Assembly (NCBI GenBank): GCA_045046885.1 | Contig: JASFYX010000023.1 | Span: 62,001-126,000, forward strand | Direction: 5' to 3' | Source of the DNA: CG1-02-35-72 sp045046885 | Lineage (GTDB): Bacteria; Bacteroidota; Bacteroidia; Flavobacteriales; Flavobacteriaceae | DNA length: 64,000 nt | Shown: piece by piece, positions 15,652 to 24,939 of the stretch | Numbering within the stretch: position 1 is the stretch's first letter | Layout: each line of letters opens with the position of its first letter | Made by a program: the position numbers and the translations under genes | Notes under the pieces: generated by a model | Database searches by the model: none | What the model saw: the letters and a program-made list of their open reading frames with translations, nothing else | Told to the model about the DNA's origin: nothing

Positions 15652-16805
15652 ACAGTTTCTTTCTGATGTAGCAACCTAGTCAGTTTTATAGAAAGGTCTA
15701 ATAAAACAATCTTAGCATTAGCGTTACGCTCAATATGATACATAGCTGTTTCTATTGATTTTGTAATATCCATAACATTGGCGGCATTTATAAAAGGTGC
15801 AAATTTTTCAAGAGAGAAATTAGCTGTTTTAGGTTCTAAATAAACCAAGTCTTTAGCATTGTAATTTAAAAGCATCGCCTGTCTAAAAAACATCAAACAA
15901 TAACTTAAAAATTGTCTTTGCGTTTCTCGTCCTGAGTTTGCGATAGTTGTACTCCAAATAATCAAATCGTTTATTACCTGTTTATTGCCTTTAGCTCTAA
16001 AAGCTGCTCTCACCCAAGTAACCAACCATTCTTCAAAAAGAAGTTCTTTAGTATCTTGTTCTGTCAATTTACACGCTTTATTCCAACTTCCTTGGGCTTG
16101 TAAAGCGATGTTGTTAGCTTCTTGTTCAGATAACAATAATCGTGTTTGTAATTGCTTACTTATTTGCGCTTCGGTAAGCGGCAAAAACCGAATAACTTGA
16201 CAGCGCGATACGATGGTTTTTAACAAAAGACCTTCGTTTTCTGCTATGAGAATTAGCACTGTATTGTTAGGTGGTTCTTCTATTATTTTGAGTAATTTAT
16301 TAGCTGTTTGAGCAGGCATTTTTTCGGCCATCCAAATAATCATAACCTTAAAAGGAGATTCGTAAGGTTTTAAACTTAACTTTTTAAGAATATTATCAGC
16401 CTCAGCTACAGCAATAGAACCTTGCTTGTTTTCTACACCTAAAAATTGTAACCAATCAAATACATCGCCATAAGGATTGTCGAGTACAAACGCCCTCCAC
16501 TCATTAATAAAATGATCGCTAAAAGGGTGTTTTTTTATTTTATCTGTTGTGGTAACCGGAAAAGCAAAATGCAAATCGGGATGTGTGAGCTTTGAAAATT
16601 TTAAAGTACAAGAAGTATTTTCAACCAATCCGTCAGAAGTATTTTTAAAACACAACAATTGCTGTGCATAAGCAATTGCCATAGGTAAAGCGCCCGTTCC
16701 TTGCGGCGCTAAAAATAACTGAGCATGTGGAATACGGCCATTTAAAAGACTTTTCTGTAAGTGCTTTTTAATGTAATCGTGTCCTATAATGGCTTCGAAA
16801 GGCAT
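15648..16805 (-). CDS. holB: DNA polymerase III delta' subunit
   Basis: HolB is part of the clamp-loader complex that places the beta sliding clamp on DNA. The sequence begins MPFEAIIGHDYIKKHLQKSLLNGRIPHAQLFLAPQGTG, where the Walker-A-like loop is degenerate as usual for delta'. It continues with ADNILKKLSLKPYESPFKVMIIWMAEKMPAQTANKLLKIIEEPPNNTVLILIAEN and SRCQVIRFLPL, the sensor-1 region. I choose the ATG at 16805 (385 residues). A longer frame opening with TTG at 16862 adds 19 residues unlike the family and would start inside the divergent promoter region. It is convergent with plsC. Confidence 0.92.
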   Translation of the reverse strand: MPFEAIIGHDYIKKHLQKSLLNGRIPHAQLFLAPQGTGALPMAIAYAQQLLCFKNTSDGLVENTSCTLKFSKLTHPDLHFAFPVTTTDKIKKHPFSDHFINEWRAFVLDNPYGDVFDWLQFLGVENKQGSIAVAEADNILKKLSLKPYESPFKVMIIWMAEKMPAQTANKLLKIIEEPPNNTVLILIAENEGLLLKTIVSRCQVIRFLPLTEAQISKQLQTRLLLSEQEANNIALQAQGSWNKACKLTEQDTKELLFEEWLVTWVRAAFRAKGNKQVINDLIIWSTTIANSGRETQRQFLSYCLMFFRQAMLLNYNAKDLVYLEPKTANFSLEKFAPFINAANVMDITKSIETAMYHIERNANAKIVLLDLSIKLTRLLHQKETV

Positions 16806-16828
16806 ACTGCAAAGATTAAAAAAATAAA

Positions 16829-16836
16829 CAAAAGTA
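16829..16836 (-). promoter_or_regulatory. Predicted -7 box for holB
   Basis: The minus strand reads TACTTTTG with a TTG 23 bases further upstream, within the 17-23 base spacing reported for Bacteroidota promoters. It lies 23 bases before the chosen ATG and supports that start. Confidence 0.6.
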
Positions 16837-16850
16837 TGGGCTAAACTTAT

Positions 16851-16858
16851 TAGATTTG
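16851..16858 (+). promoter_or_regulatory. Predicted -7 box for the ferredoxin gene
   Basis: TAGATTTG matches TAnnTTTG and ends 26 bases before the ferredoxin ATG. It interleaves with the holB promoter on the other strand, so the two genes share one short divergent control region. Confidence 0.5.
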
Positions 16859-16884
16859 CCAAAATTAAATAAGCAGACTAACAG

Positions 16885-17115
16885 ATGGTTATAATAACCT
16901 TGCAACGCAAAAAGTGTATTGGCTGCAATTATTGTGTAGAATTGGCACCAAAACAGTTTAGAATGTCTAAAAAAGACGGTAAGGCTGTTTTGTTAAAATC
17001 GCAAAACAAACGCGGATTTTTCACTATTAAGTATACCGATTTCACCATTTATGAAGATGTAAAAAAAGCCTCTGAAGCCTGCCCCGCTAAAATAATTGAT
17101 GTAAAAGAAACTTAA
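16885..17115 (+). CDS. Small single-cluster ferredoxin
   Basis: The 76-residue protein carries one [4Fe-4S] cluster motif, Cys11-x2-Cys14-x2-Cys17 (KKCIGCNYCVELAP), and a distant fourth ligand Cys66 in EACPAKII. This is the layout of small monocluster ferredoxins. It is expected to be a soluble low-potential electron carrier in the cytoplasm. The redox partner is unknown. It precedes ricT by 108 bases on the same strand; RicT proteins belong to an Fe-S-containing complex in Bacillus, so a functional link is possible but speculative. Confidence 0.9.
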   Translation: MVIITLQRKKCIGCNYCVELAPKQFRMSKKDGKAVLLKSQNKRGFFTIKYTDFTIYEDVKKASEACPAKIIDVKET

Positions 17116-17190
17116 TTTTAAGTGGTCTAAATCTTTTTAAAAGATTGTAGTATATTTACAAATTAGAAGAATTTTTAAAAACCATTAGGG

Positions 17191-17202
17191 CTACAATTGT
17201 AG
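17191..17202. promoter_or_regulatory. Short palindrome upstream of ricT
   Basis: CTACAATTGTAG is a perfect 12-base palindrome 21 bases before the ricT start. It could be an operator, but nothing else supports that, and a chance occurrence in AT-rich DNA is possible. Confidence 0.25.
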
Positions 17203-17223
17203 TCTGTTAAATATAAAACGAAT

Positions 17224-18369
17224 ATGAGTTGTAGTACCTGTACTACACAAGAGGACGGCTCTCCAAAGGGCTGTAAAAACAATGGTTCTTGTGGTACTGA
17301 TAGTTGTAATAAATTAAGTGTTTTTGATTGGCTGTCTAATATGACATTGCCAAGTCATCAACAGCCTTTCAATATAGTTGAAGTCCGTTTTAAAAACGGA
17401 CGCAAACACTTTTATAAAAACACAAAGAATTTAAACCTTTCGATGGGCGACACTATCGCTGTAGAAGCTTCTCCAGGACATGATGTAGGTGTTATTAGTC
17501 TTACTGGCGAATTGGTTAAAATCCAGATGCGCAAACACAATGTAGCATTAGACAACGAAGAAATCAAACAAATTTACCGCAAAGCATCTGCTAGAGATAT
17601 TGAAGTGTGGCAAAAAGTACGTGATAAAGAACTAGAAGTACAACGAAAATCGCGCCTTATAATTTTAAGACTCGGTCTAAAAATGAAACTCTCTGATATT
17701 GAATATCAAGGAGATGGTTCTAAAGCAACTTTTTTTTATACCGCCGACGAGCGTGTAGACTTTAGAATGTTGATACGCGAGTTAGCGTCTTCGTTTAGTA
17801 TTAGAATAGAAATGCGTCAAGTAGGATTGCGTCAAGAAGCCGCAAGGCTTGGTGGCGTAGGTTCTTGTGGTCGCGAATTGTGTTGTTCTACTTGGTTAAC
17901 AGATTTTAGATCTGTAAGCACCTCTGCGGCACGTTACCAACAATTATCCTTAAATCCGCAAAAATTATCAGGGCAATGTGGTAAATTAAAATGTTGTCTC
18001 AACTACGAATTAGAGTCTTACTTAGAAGCCTTAAAAGCTTTTCCAAGAACAGATACATGGTTAAAAACAGAAATGGGGGATGCTGTTTTTCAAAAAATGG
18101 ATATTTTTAAAGGCCTTCTTTGGTATGCTTATAAAGATAATCCTATTAATTGGCACATAATTACCACGCAACAAGCTAACGAGATAATTGCACTTAATAA
18201 AGAGGGTAAAAAAAGTAAAAATTTAGAAGATTATACCTCTGAATTAGAAGACGACAAACCCGTTTTTACCGATTTAGTAGGGCAAGAAAGTCTCACCCGT
18301 TTCGATAGACCTAAACGCCGAAAAAAGAATCGTAGAAATAGAAAAAATAGGAATAATGCAAAAAGGTAA
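17224..18369 (+). CDS. ricT: PSP1-domain protein, RicT (YaaT) homologue
   Basis: The 381-residue protein has a Cys-rich N terminus (five Cys in the first 30 residues), then the PSP1 domain (about residues 55-270) with GGVGSCGRELCCSTWL and GQCGKLKCCLNYE. It ends in a strongly basic Lys/Arg/Asn tail. In Bacillus subtilis RicT joins RicA and RicF in an Fe-S complex that affects RNase Y and RNA maturation. Flavobacteria usually keep this gene next to gldH, as here. The 3' end overlaps gldH by 14 bases, which suggests translational coupling. The exact role in Bacteroidota is unknown. Confidence 0.88.
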   Translation: MSCSTCTTQEDGSPKGCKNNGSCGTDSCNKLSVFDWLSNMTLPSHQQPFNIVEVRFKNGRKHFYKNTKNLNLSMGDTIAVEASPGHDVGVISLTGELVKIQMRKHNVALDNEEIKQIYRKASARDIEVWQKVRDKELEVQRKSRLIILRLGLKMKLSDIEYQGDGSKATFFYTADERVDFRMLIRELASSFSIRIEMRQVGLRQEAARLGGVGSCGRELCCSTWLTDFRSVSTSAARYQQLSLNPQKLSGQCGKLKCCLNYELESYLEALKAFPRTDTWLKTEMGDAVFQKMDIFKGLLWYAYKDNPINWHIITTQQANEIIALNKEGKKSKNLEDYTSELEDDKPVFTDLVGQESLTRFDRPKRRKKNRRNRKNRNNAKR

Positions 18370-18847
18370 GATTGGTCTTATTGGTTTATTTTTTTTTCTT
18401 TTAGCCTGTTCTACACCACCCTTTTTTACACGCTATAAAAACATTGAAAACGATAAATGGGCTATAGATAAATCTGTAGATTTTAATGTAGCTGTGGCTG
18501 ATTCTTTGGCGTCTTATAATCTTTTTATAAATATCAGAAATACAAACCAATATCCTTATAGCAATTTGTTTTTGGTTGTAACCGAAAGGTATCAAAACAC
18601 TATTCTGCAAATTGATACGTTAGAATATCAAATGGCTGATGCTTCTGGACGTTGGTTAGGCACAGGATTTACATCGGTAAAAGAAAATAAATTGATTTAT
18701 AAAACAAACTATACTTTTCCTAAAAAAGGGGCGTATTCATTTAACATAGTTCACGCCGTAAGAAAAAATGGTCAGGTTTTAGGAGATAAATATTTACAAG
18801 GCATTTCTGATGTTGGCTTACAGATAGAAAACACACAAAATAATTAA
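18356..18847 (+). CDS. gldH: Gliding motility lipoprotein GldH
   Basis: The 163-residue protein has a lipoprotein signal (LLACSTPP, Cys18) and the GldH body with NDKWAIDKSVDFNV, SYNLFINIRNTNQYPYSNLFL, SGRWLGTGFTS and SFNIVHAVRKNG. GldH is required for gliding in Flavobacterium johnsoniae, where gld lipoproteins support the surface adhesin machinery and the type IX secretion system. The order ricT-gldH-penicillin-binding protein is a familiar flavobacterial arrangement. It overlaps ricT by 14 bases and ends one base before the PBP gene, so all three are probably one operon. Confidence 0.93.
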   Translation: MQKGKIGLIGLFFFLLACSTPPFFTRYKNIENDKWAIDKSVDFNVAVADSLASYNLFINIRNTNQYPYSNLFLVVTERYQNTILQIDTLEYQMADASGRWLGTGFTSVKENKLIYKTNYTFPKKGAYSFNIVHAVRKNGQVLGDKYLQGISDVGLQIENTQNN

Positions 18848-18848
18848 A

Positions 18849-21227
18849 ATGGCTCAAAAAAAGAAACTTAAAATAGCAGACTTTAAAAAATACACCCGTT
18901 ACGTGTGGGCGTTATTTGGTTTGGGCGTTTTAGCTGTTGTTTTGTTATTTACACTTGCCGCTACAGGTGTATTTGGGCCACTTCCTACATTTGAAGAATT
19001 AGAAAATCCCGAAAATAATTTGGCCACAGAAGTTATTTCAATTGATGGAAAAACCTTAGGAAAATATTATCATGAAAATAGAACCCCTGTAAATTATCGC
19101 GATTTACCTCAAAACCTTGTAAATGCCTTAATTGCCACAGAAGACGCCCGTTTTTATAATCATTCTGGTATCGATATGAGGGGCACTATAAGAGCAGTGA
19201 TTAAATTAGGAAAAGGCGGCGGTGCCAGTACCATTACACAACAATTGGCAAAATTGCTATTTACTAAAAGAGCTTCAGGTAATATTTTTAAGCGTGTCAT
19301 TCAAAAAGCCAAAGAATGGGTTATAGCTATCAGACTTGAACGTCAATATACTAAACACGAAATAATTGCTATGTATTTAAATAAGCAAGGCTTTTTATTT
19401 AACGCTATTGGAATCCGCTCTGCTTCTCGTATTTATTTTGGCAAAGAACCCAAAGATTTAAAGCAAGAAGAATCGGCTGTTATTGTGGCAATGTTAAAAA
19501 ACCCACGACAATACAATCCGAGAAGAGAAAGGTCTAAAAAGAAATCTTTTTTAAGACGGAATCAGGTTTTAAAACAAATGGAAAAATATGGCTTTTTAAA
19601 TACTAAAGTCAAAGATTCTTTGCAAAAACTACCTATTGTTCTCGATTTTTCGCCTGAAGATACAAGCGACGGCTCGGCTACTTATTTTAGAGAATACATT
19701 CGCGATTATATGAAAAAATGGGTTAAAACCCATAAAAAACCAGATGGTTCAAAATACAATATTTACAGAGATGGTTTAAAAATATATGTCACAATAGATT
19801 CGCGTATGCAAACGTATGCCGAAAATGCTGTAAGCAGACATATGGCCAATTTACAAAAAGCCTTTTTTAAACAACAAAAAGATAACGCGTTTGCGCCGTT
19901 TGTTTATGTGCCTTCAAAAGCTTTAGAAAAAGCCATTAAACAAAAAAAGGATACCGCCTTAATTCGCATGATGAAAGAACATGAAGATTCCACATTTGCA
20001 GCTTCAACAGAACGTATCTTTAAATCGACTATGCGCCGAACGCAGCGCTATAGGGGCATGAAAAAAGCCGGCGCTACAGATGCCGCTATAGAAAAAGATT
20101 TTAACACCAAGCGCGTTATGCGTGTTTTTTCTTGGAAAGGTGATAAAGACACTTTAATGTCGCCCTTAGATTCTATAAAATATTACAAATATTTTTTACA
20201 AAGTGGTGTGTTGAGTGTCGAACCTCAAACCGGTCATGTAAAAGTTTGGGTAGGCGGCATTAATTATAAATATTTTAAATACGACCATGCTAAACAAGGG
20301 CGCCGTCAAGTAGGTTCTACTTTTAAACCTTTTGTGTACGCTACTGTTATCAATCAGTTAAAAATATCACCTTGCGAAAAATATCCCAACATTCCTTACA
20401 CAATTCCTGCTGGCACATTTGGTATCCCAAAAGATTGGACACCTAGCAATGCTGGTGGAAAATACGGTGGTATTTTAACTTTAAAACAAGCATTGGCAAA
20501 ATCGGTTAACGTTATTACAGCCCGTATGATGTATAAAGTTGGTCCTAAAAATGTCAAACGCTTGGCGCGAAGCTTGGGTATTACAGGTTATATTCCCGAA
20601 GTACCGTCAATCGCTCTAGGCACAGTAGACGTAAGTTTGTATGATATGGTGGGTGCGTACAGCGCTTTTGCTAATCAAGGGATGTATATAAAACCTATGG
20701 TTGTTTTAAGGATAGAAGACAAAAATGGCACAGTTTTACAAAACTTTTCGCCTACTACCAGAGAAGTCTTGAGTAAAGAAGCTGCTTATACAGTTGTTAA
20801 TTTATTGGAAGGTGTTACCAGATTTGGATCTGGTATTAGATTGCGTACAACTACTGGTGTTTATCCAGATAGTATTGCAACGGGGTATCCTTACGGATTT
20901 AAAAACCCCATTGCCGGAAAAACAGGCACAACACAAAATCAATCTGATGGTTGGTTTATGGGAATAGTGCCTAATTTAGCTACAGGTGTTTGGGTAGGCG
21001 GCGAAAATCGGTCAATTCATTTTAAGGGTATTACGCGCGGGCAAGGGGCTTCTATGGCTTTGCCTATTTGGGCTTTGTATATGAAACAAGTTTACAAAGA
21101 CAGTACGCTCCATATCAGCCAAGAAGAATTCGAAAAACCCGAGCATATTTCTATAAATCTCGACTGCAATACTTTTAATAAAGACCCTAAAATAAAGGAC
21201 GTCCCACAAGACGATCCCGATTTTTAA
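18849..21227 (+). CDS. Bifunctional class A penicillin-binding protein (PBP1A type)
   Basis: The 792-residue enzyme polymerises and cross-links peptidoglycan. An N-terminal membrane helix (about residues 16-38) is followed by a GT51 glycosyltransferase domain (about 60-235) with catalytic Glu98 in ATEDARFYNHSGID and GASTITQQLAK. The transpeptidase domain has all three motifs: Ser490-x2-Lys493 (STFK), Ser552-Val-Asn554 and Lys691-Thr-Gly-Thr694. A basic insert of about 100 residues lies between the two domains (about 330-440). It lies one base after gldH, probably in the same operon. All catalytic residues are present. Confidence 0.95.
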   Translation: MAQKKKLKIADFKKYTRYVWALFGLGVLAVVLLFTLAATGVFGPLPTFEELENPENNLATEVISIDGKTLGKYYHENRTPVNYRDLPQNLVNALIATEDARFYNHSGIDMRGTIRAVIKLGKGGGASTITQQLAKLLFTKRASGNIFKRVIQKAKEWVIAIRLERQYTKHEIIAMYLNKQGFLFNAIGIRSASRIYFGKEPKDLKQEESAVIVAMLKNPRQYNPRRERSKKKSFLRRNQVLKQMEKYGFLNTKVKDSLQKLPIVLDFSPEDTSDGSATYFREYIRDYMKKWVKTHKKPDGSKYNIYRDGLKIYVTIDSRMQTYAENAVSRHMANLQKAFFKQQKDNAFAPFVYVPSKALEKAIKQKKDTALIRMMKEHEDSTFAASTERIFKSTMRRTQRYRGMKKAGATDAAIEKDFNTKRVMRVFSWKGDKDTLMSPLDSIKYYKYFLQSGVLSVEPQTGHVKVWVGGINYKYFKYDHAKQGRRQVGSTFKPFVYATVINQLKISPCEKYPNIPYTIPAGTFGIPKDWTPSNAGGKYGGILTLKQALAKSVNVITARMMYKVGPKNVKRLARSLGITGYIPEVPSIALGTVDVSLYDMVGAYSAFANQGMYIKPMVVLRIEDKNGTVLQNFSPTTREVLSKEAAYTVVNLLEGVTRFGSGIRLRTTTGVYPDSIATGYPYGFKNPIAGKTGTTQNQSDGWFMGIVPNLATGVWVGGENRSIHFKGITRGQGASMALPIWALYMKQVYKDSTLHISQEEFEKPEHISINLDCNTFNKDPKIKDVPQDDPDF

Positions 21228-21230
21228 AAA

Positions 21231-23048
21231 ATGGATAATTACGTTTGGCATGCTACAAAAGCTGTAATTGAAAACAGCAATATTTATAAAATGATGCTTT
21301 TGCATCATTTTGATAATTATATTGATTTTTGGAAATGGTCTGTTACAAACAGAAATGAATTTTGGGACGAAACCGTACAAAATTTAGAGATTAAATTTGC
21401 AAAACGATACAGTGCCGTTTTAGATGTTTCTGATGGCATTGAAACCCCTATTTGGCTTAAAGATGCCCAATTAAACATAGTTGACAGTTGCTTTAAAAAT
21501 AACCCTGATGCCACAGCTGTGGTTTATCAAAAAGAAGGTGGAAAACTCACTAAAGTCAGTCAGCAGAAACTCGAAAATTTAGTCAATAAAATAGCCAACA
21601 GTCTCCGTCAAGCAGGGCTCAAACAAGGCGATGCCATAGCTATTGATATGCCTATGACCCTAGAAGCCATTGCTATTTATTTGGCGGGCATCAAAGCAGG
21701 AAATCCTATTGTAACCATTGCTGATAGTTTTACGCCGAATGAAATAGCCGTACGCTTAAAAATTGCCAACCCCAAACTGATTTTCACCCAAGATTACCTC
21801 CTAAGAGCCGCTAAAATCTTGCCTTTATTCGATAAAGTGTGTCAGGCAAAAGCCCCTAAAGCAGTAGTGATTAAAGCAACAGATAAAAATATTGAATTGC
21901 GCTCAGGCGATATTTTTTGGGAAGATTTTTTAAAGGGCAATACGTCCTTTGAAAGCGTTAAACAATCACCAGATGAGGTGATAACCATTCTGTTTTCATC
22001 GGGTACAACCGGTAATCCAAAAGCCATTCCTTGGACCCATACCACACCCATAAAAGGGGCAGCCGATGCCTATTACCATCACGATATTCATAAAAATGAT
22101 GTGGTGTGTTGGCCTACCAACTTAGGTTGGATGATGGGGCCTTGGCTCGTGTTTACAGCACTTATTAATAAGGCTACTATTGGCTTGTTTTACGGTGCGC
22201 CTTTAGATAGCGGATTTGGGACATTTGTACAAAACACTAAAGTCACTATGTTGGGCGTTGTGCCGAGTATTGTAAAACATTGGAAAGCATCGGGTTGTAT
22301 GGAAAATCTAGATTGGAATACTATCAGATGTTTTAGCTCTACCGGCGAGGTTTCTAATCCTACAGAAATGACATATCTGATGCAATTAGCAGGCGGTAAA
22401 CCCGTAATTGAATACTGCGGCGGTACCGAAATAGGTGGCGGATATGTTACCAGTACTGTGATACAAGACAATTATCCCAGCACTTTTTCTACCCAAGCTT
22501 TGGGAACTGAATTTGTTTTGTTAGATGACGATAATAAAGCCTCAAACAAAGGTGAAGTATTTATGATTCCACCAACTATGGGGCTGTCTAATACACTTTT
22601 AAATCGCGATCATCATAAAGAATATTACGAAGGAACTCCTAGATATAAAAATCATCTGTTACGCCGTCATGGCGACGCCATGTTGCGCTTAGATAACGGC
22701 TATTACAAAGCCCAAGGCCGTACTGATGATGCGATGAATTTAGGTGGTATAAAAGTAGGTTCTATTCAGATTGAAAGCGTTATCAGCACCTTAGATTTTG
22801 TAAAAGAATCGGCAGCTATTGCGGTAGCGCCCAAAGATGGCGGTCCGAGTTTATTGGTGGTGTATTACGTGGCATTGCAAAGTAATTTATCTGATGATAA
22901 ACGCCATAAACAAGCCCAAATAGTGGTGCGCAAACAACTCAATCCGTTGTTTAAAGTGTCCGATTTGGTTAAAATTGAAGCTTTACCAAGAACGGCTTCA
23001 AATAAAGTGATGCGTCGTAAATTGCGCGCGGATTACGAATCGAAATAA
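21231..23048 (+). CDS. AMP-forming acyl-CoA synthetase, acetyl-CoA synthetase-like
   Basis: The 605-residue protein has the phosphate-binding loop ILFSSGTTGNPKAIPWTH, the core motif EYCGGTEIGGGY, the adenylation motif YYKAQGRTDDAMNLGGIKVGSIQIE and the C-terminal catalytic Lys in PRTASNKVMRR. This places it in the ANL superfamily next to acetyl-, propionyl- and acetoacetyl-CoA synthetases. The sequence most resembles the plant AAE17/18-like branch, for which the acid substrate is uncertain. The start follows the PBP stop by three bases, so it may belong to that operon. The substrate cannot be named from sequence. Confidence 0.85.
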   Translation: MDNYVWHATKAVIENSNIYKMMLLHHFDNYIDFWKWSVTNRNEFWDETVQNLEIKFAKRYSAVLDVSDGIETPIWLKDAQLNIVDSCFKNNPDATAVVYQKEGGKLTKVSQQKLENLVNKIANSLRQAGLKQGDAIAIDMPMTLEAIAIYLAGIKAGNPIVTIADSFTPNEIAVRLKIANPKLIFTQDYLLRAAKILPLFDKVCQAKAPKAVVIKATDKNIELRSGDIFWEDFLKGNTSFESVKQSPDEVITILFSSGTTGNPKAIPWTHTTPIKGAADAYYHHDIHKNDVVCWPTNLGWMMGPWLVFTALINKATIGLFYGAPLDSGFGTFVQNTKVTMLGVVPSIVKHWKASGCMENLDWNTIRCFSSTGEVSNPTEMTYLMQLAGGKPVIEYCGGTEIGGGYVTSTVIQDNYPSTFSTQALGTEFVLLDDDNKASNKGEVFMIPPTMGLSNTLLNRDHHKEYYEGTPRYKNHLLRRHGDAMLRLDNGYYKAQGRTDDAMNLGGIKVGSIQIESVISTLDFVKESAAIAVAPKDGGPSLLVVYYVALQSNLSDDKRHKQAQIVVRKQLNPLFKVSDLVKIEALPRTASNKVMRRKLRADYESK

Positions 23049-23054
23049 ACATTT

Positions 23055-23819
23055 ATGAAAATAATTTCCTATAACGTCAACGGTATTCGCGCCGCACTAA
23101 AAAAAGGTTTTTTAGACTGGTTACAAGCCACCAACCCCGATGTAATTCTTATTCAAGAAACCAAAGCACATAAAGACCAACTCGATTTAGAACTGTTTAA
23201 AAAAGCAGGTTATCCGTATCACTACTGGTTTTCAGCACAAAAAAAAGGCTACAGTTCTGTGGCTGTTTTATCTAAAACAAAACCCAACCATATTGAATAT
23301 GGTACAGGCATCCCAACAATGGATTTTGAAGGGCGTAATTTACGTGTCGATTTTGATTCTGTTTCTATAATGAGTCTGTATCTGCCCTCTGGCACAAACG
23401 ATTTACGCTTAGATTTTAAGCTGAATTATATGGCGGAGTTTCAAGAATACATCGATAATTTAAGAAAAGAGATTCCGAATCTGATTATTGGGGGTGATTT
23501 TAATATCTGCCACGAAGAGATTGACATTCACAATCCCAAAGGCTTAAAAAATACTTCGGGGTTTTTACCAGTAGAACGCCAATGGATTCACAACTTTATA
23601 GAAAGTGGTTTTATAGATACGTTTAGACATTTTAACAAGGAACCGCATAACTATAGCTGGTGGTCTTATCGTGCCAATGCACGCAATAATAACAAAGGTT
23701 GGCGTATAGATTATTTAATGGCGAGTGCGCCTTTAAAAGAGCGCCTCAAGCGCGCCTATATTTTACCCGAAGCCAAGCACTCTGACCATTGCCCCATTGG
23801 TTTGGAGATAGAGGATTAA
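23055..23819 (+). CDS. xth: Exodeoxyribonuclease III (AP endonuclease)
   Basis: The 254-residue protein is an ExoIII-type exonuclease/AP endonuclease for base-excision repair. Motifs are in order: KIISYNVNGIRAALKKG, DVILIQETKA (metal-binding Glu), YLPSGTNDLRLDFK, LIIGGDFNICHEEID (catalytic Asp-x-Asn), YSWWSYRANARNNNKGWRIDYLM and the closing KHSDHCPI with the catalytic Asp-His pair. Length is normal. It lies six bases after the acyl-CoA synthetase gene. No irregularity is seen. Confidence 0.95.
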   Translation: MKIISYNVNGIRAALKKGFLDWLQATNPDVILIQETKAHKDQLDLELFKKAGYPYHYWFSAQKKGYSSVAVLSKTKPNHIEYGTGIPTMDFEGRNLRVDFDSVSIMSLYLPSGTNDLRLDFKLNYMAEFQEYIDNLRKEIPNLIIGGDFNICHEEIDIHNPKGLKNTSGFLPVERQWIHNFIESGFIDTFRHFNKEPHNYSWWSYRANARNNNKGWRIDYLMASAPLKERLKRAYILPEAKHSDHCPIGLEIED

Positions 23820-24048
23820 AATAGTTAGGACTTCACGTCTTTGCAAGCCTAAAAGGTGTGGCAATCTCTTTATAAACTGTGAACAAACCTTAGGTCGAAC
23901 TCAGGTTTAAAGATTCACAAAAGTTAACCACGAAGAGCATAAGGATTTACGCAAAGTTCGCAAAAGCTAAACTGAACACGCTCCTGCCAACTGAACACTA
24001 AAATAAAATTAACCCTGCTCCGCAAAGTCTCTAGACTTAGTGGTAAAC
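23820..24048. repeat. Spacer made of dispersed repeat fragments
   Basis: No gene is seen. The spacer contains CACGTCTTTGCAAGCC followed by GTGGCAATCT, a degenerate copy of a motif also present at about 56709-56752. It also contains AACCACGAAGAGCATAAGG followed by TTACGCAAAGTTCGCAAA, a type of short repeat widespread between genes in Bacteroidota as far as I recall. These look like remnants of non-coding repeats rather than genes. Confidence 0.5.
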
Positions 24049-24399
24049 CTACAAACCATAAACCCCAACCAATGCCTCAACCGTCTTTTTACTACTGCCA
24101 ATAAAAATGGTGTTGCCATCAATAATTACAGGGCGTTTTAAAAAAGTATAGTGTTCTAAAATAAGTTGTTTGTAATCGGTTTCGGTTAAGATTTGGTCTT
24201 TTAAAGCCATTTCCTTGTACTTTTTGGCACGGTGGCTAAACAGGGCTTCGTAACTTTTAGCGCGTTGGTACATTTCCTCTAATTGCGCTACGCTAATGGG
24301 CGTGGTTTTAATGTCTTGTAAAATAAAGGCGGAAGTATCTATTTGTTTAAGAATACGTTTACAGGTATCGCAGGTTTTTAAAAAGTAGATTTTTTTCAT
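24049..24399 (-). CDS. ArsC/Spx-family thioredoxin-fold protein
   Basis: The 116-residue protein has an ArsC-family fold with the N-terminal motif KTCDTCKRIL, a CxxC as in Spx rather than the CxxS of glutaredoxin-dependent arsenate reductases. It also has FLKRPVIIDGNTIFIGSS, the cis-Pro region that closes the active site. It may be an arsenate-reductase-like oxidoreductase or a redox-responsive regulator. No ars operon genes are nearby. It stands alone, divergent from a DinB-family gene. The family is clear but the reaction is not. Confidence 0.85.
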   Translation of the reverse strand: MKKIYFLKTCDTCKRILKQIDTSAFILQDIKTTPISVAQLEEMYQRAKSYEALFSHRAKKYKEMALKDQILTETDYKQLILEHYTFLKRPVIIDGNTIFIGSSKKTVEALVGVYGL

Positions 24400-24480
24400 A
24401 GACTTGGTTTGTGTGTAAAAATAAAGGCTTTGTCATAAAATTTATCCTTATTTTTATGCAAAAATCAAAAATACTTTAAA

Positions 24481-24936
24481 ATGACAAAACAATTCGAAAT
24501 AAATAGGTTCAGTCGCAATATTCTTTTGGCTTTAACTCAAGATTTGAGTTTAGAGCAATACAACGCCATTCCCAAAGGGTTTAAGAATAATATTGCGTGG
24601 AATTTAGGCCATATTTTAATCACACAACAAATGCTTACACACGGTTTGGCAGGCGTTCCTTTTGCGGTAGATACCGCTCTTGTGGCCAAGTTTGGAAAGG
24701 GCTCTGAATGTCAAGAAAACTACAAATTAGAAGAAATAGAAGTCGTAAAAGCCACCTTTCTAACAGCCTTAGAAGCGACCGAAAAAGCCTATAACAGTAG
24801 TGCTTTTAAAAACTATAAAACCTATACCACCAGTCAGGGTTTTTCTTTAAACAGCATAGAAGACGGTATCGTATTCAGCAATTTTCACGAAGGCATGCAT
24901 ATGGGTATTATCATGGCGCTAAAAAAATTGATATAA
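24481..24936 (+). CDS. DinB-like (DinB_2) family protein
   Basis: The 151-residue protein shows the four-helix DinB/YfiT pattern: FSRNILLALTQDLSLEQYNAIPKGFKNNIAWNLGHIL with the first metal-binding His, and the C-terminal FHEGMHMGIIMAL with further His ligands. DinB-fold proteins bind a divalent metal and include thiol transferases. The function of this subgroup is unknown. It is followed after three bases by the Na+/H+ antiporter gene, so the two are likely co-transcribed. Confidence 0.85.
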   Translation: MTKQFEINRFSRNILLALTQDLSLEQYNAIPKGFKNNIAWNLGHILITQQMLTHGLAGVPFAVDTALVAKFGKGSECQENYKLEEIEVVKATFLTALEATEKAYNSSAFKNYKTYTTSQGFSLNSIEDGIVFSNFHEGMHMGIIMALKKLI

Positions 24937-24939
24937 CTT

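Noticed and set aside
16806..16862. Longer HolB beginning with TTG
   Set aside because: The extra 19 residues are unlike the family and would overlap the divergent ferredoxin promoter; a holB -7 box lies between the TTG and the chosen ATG.
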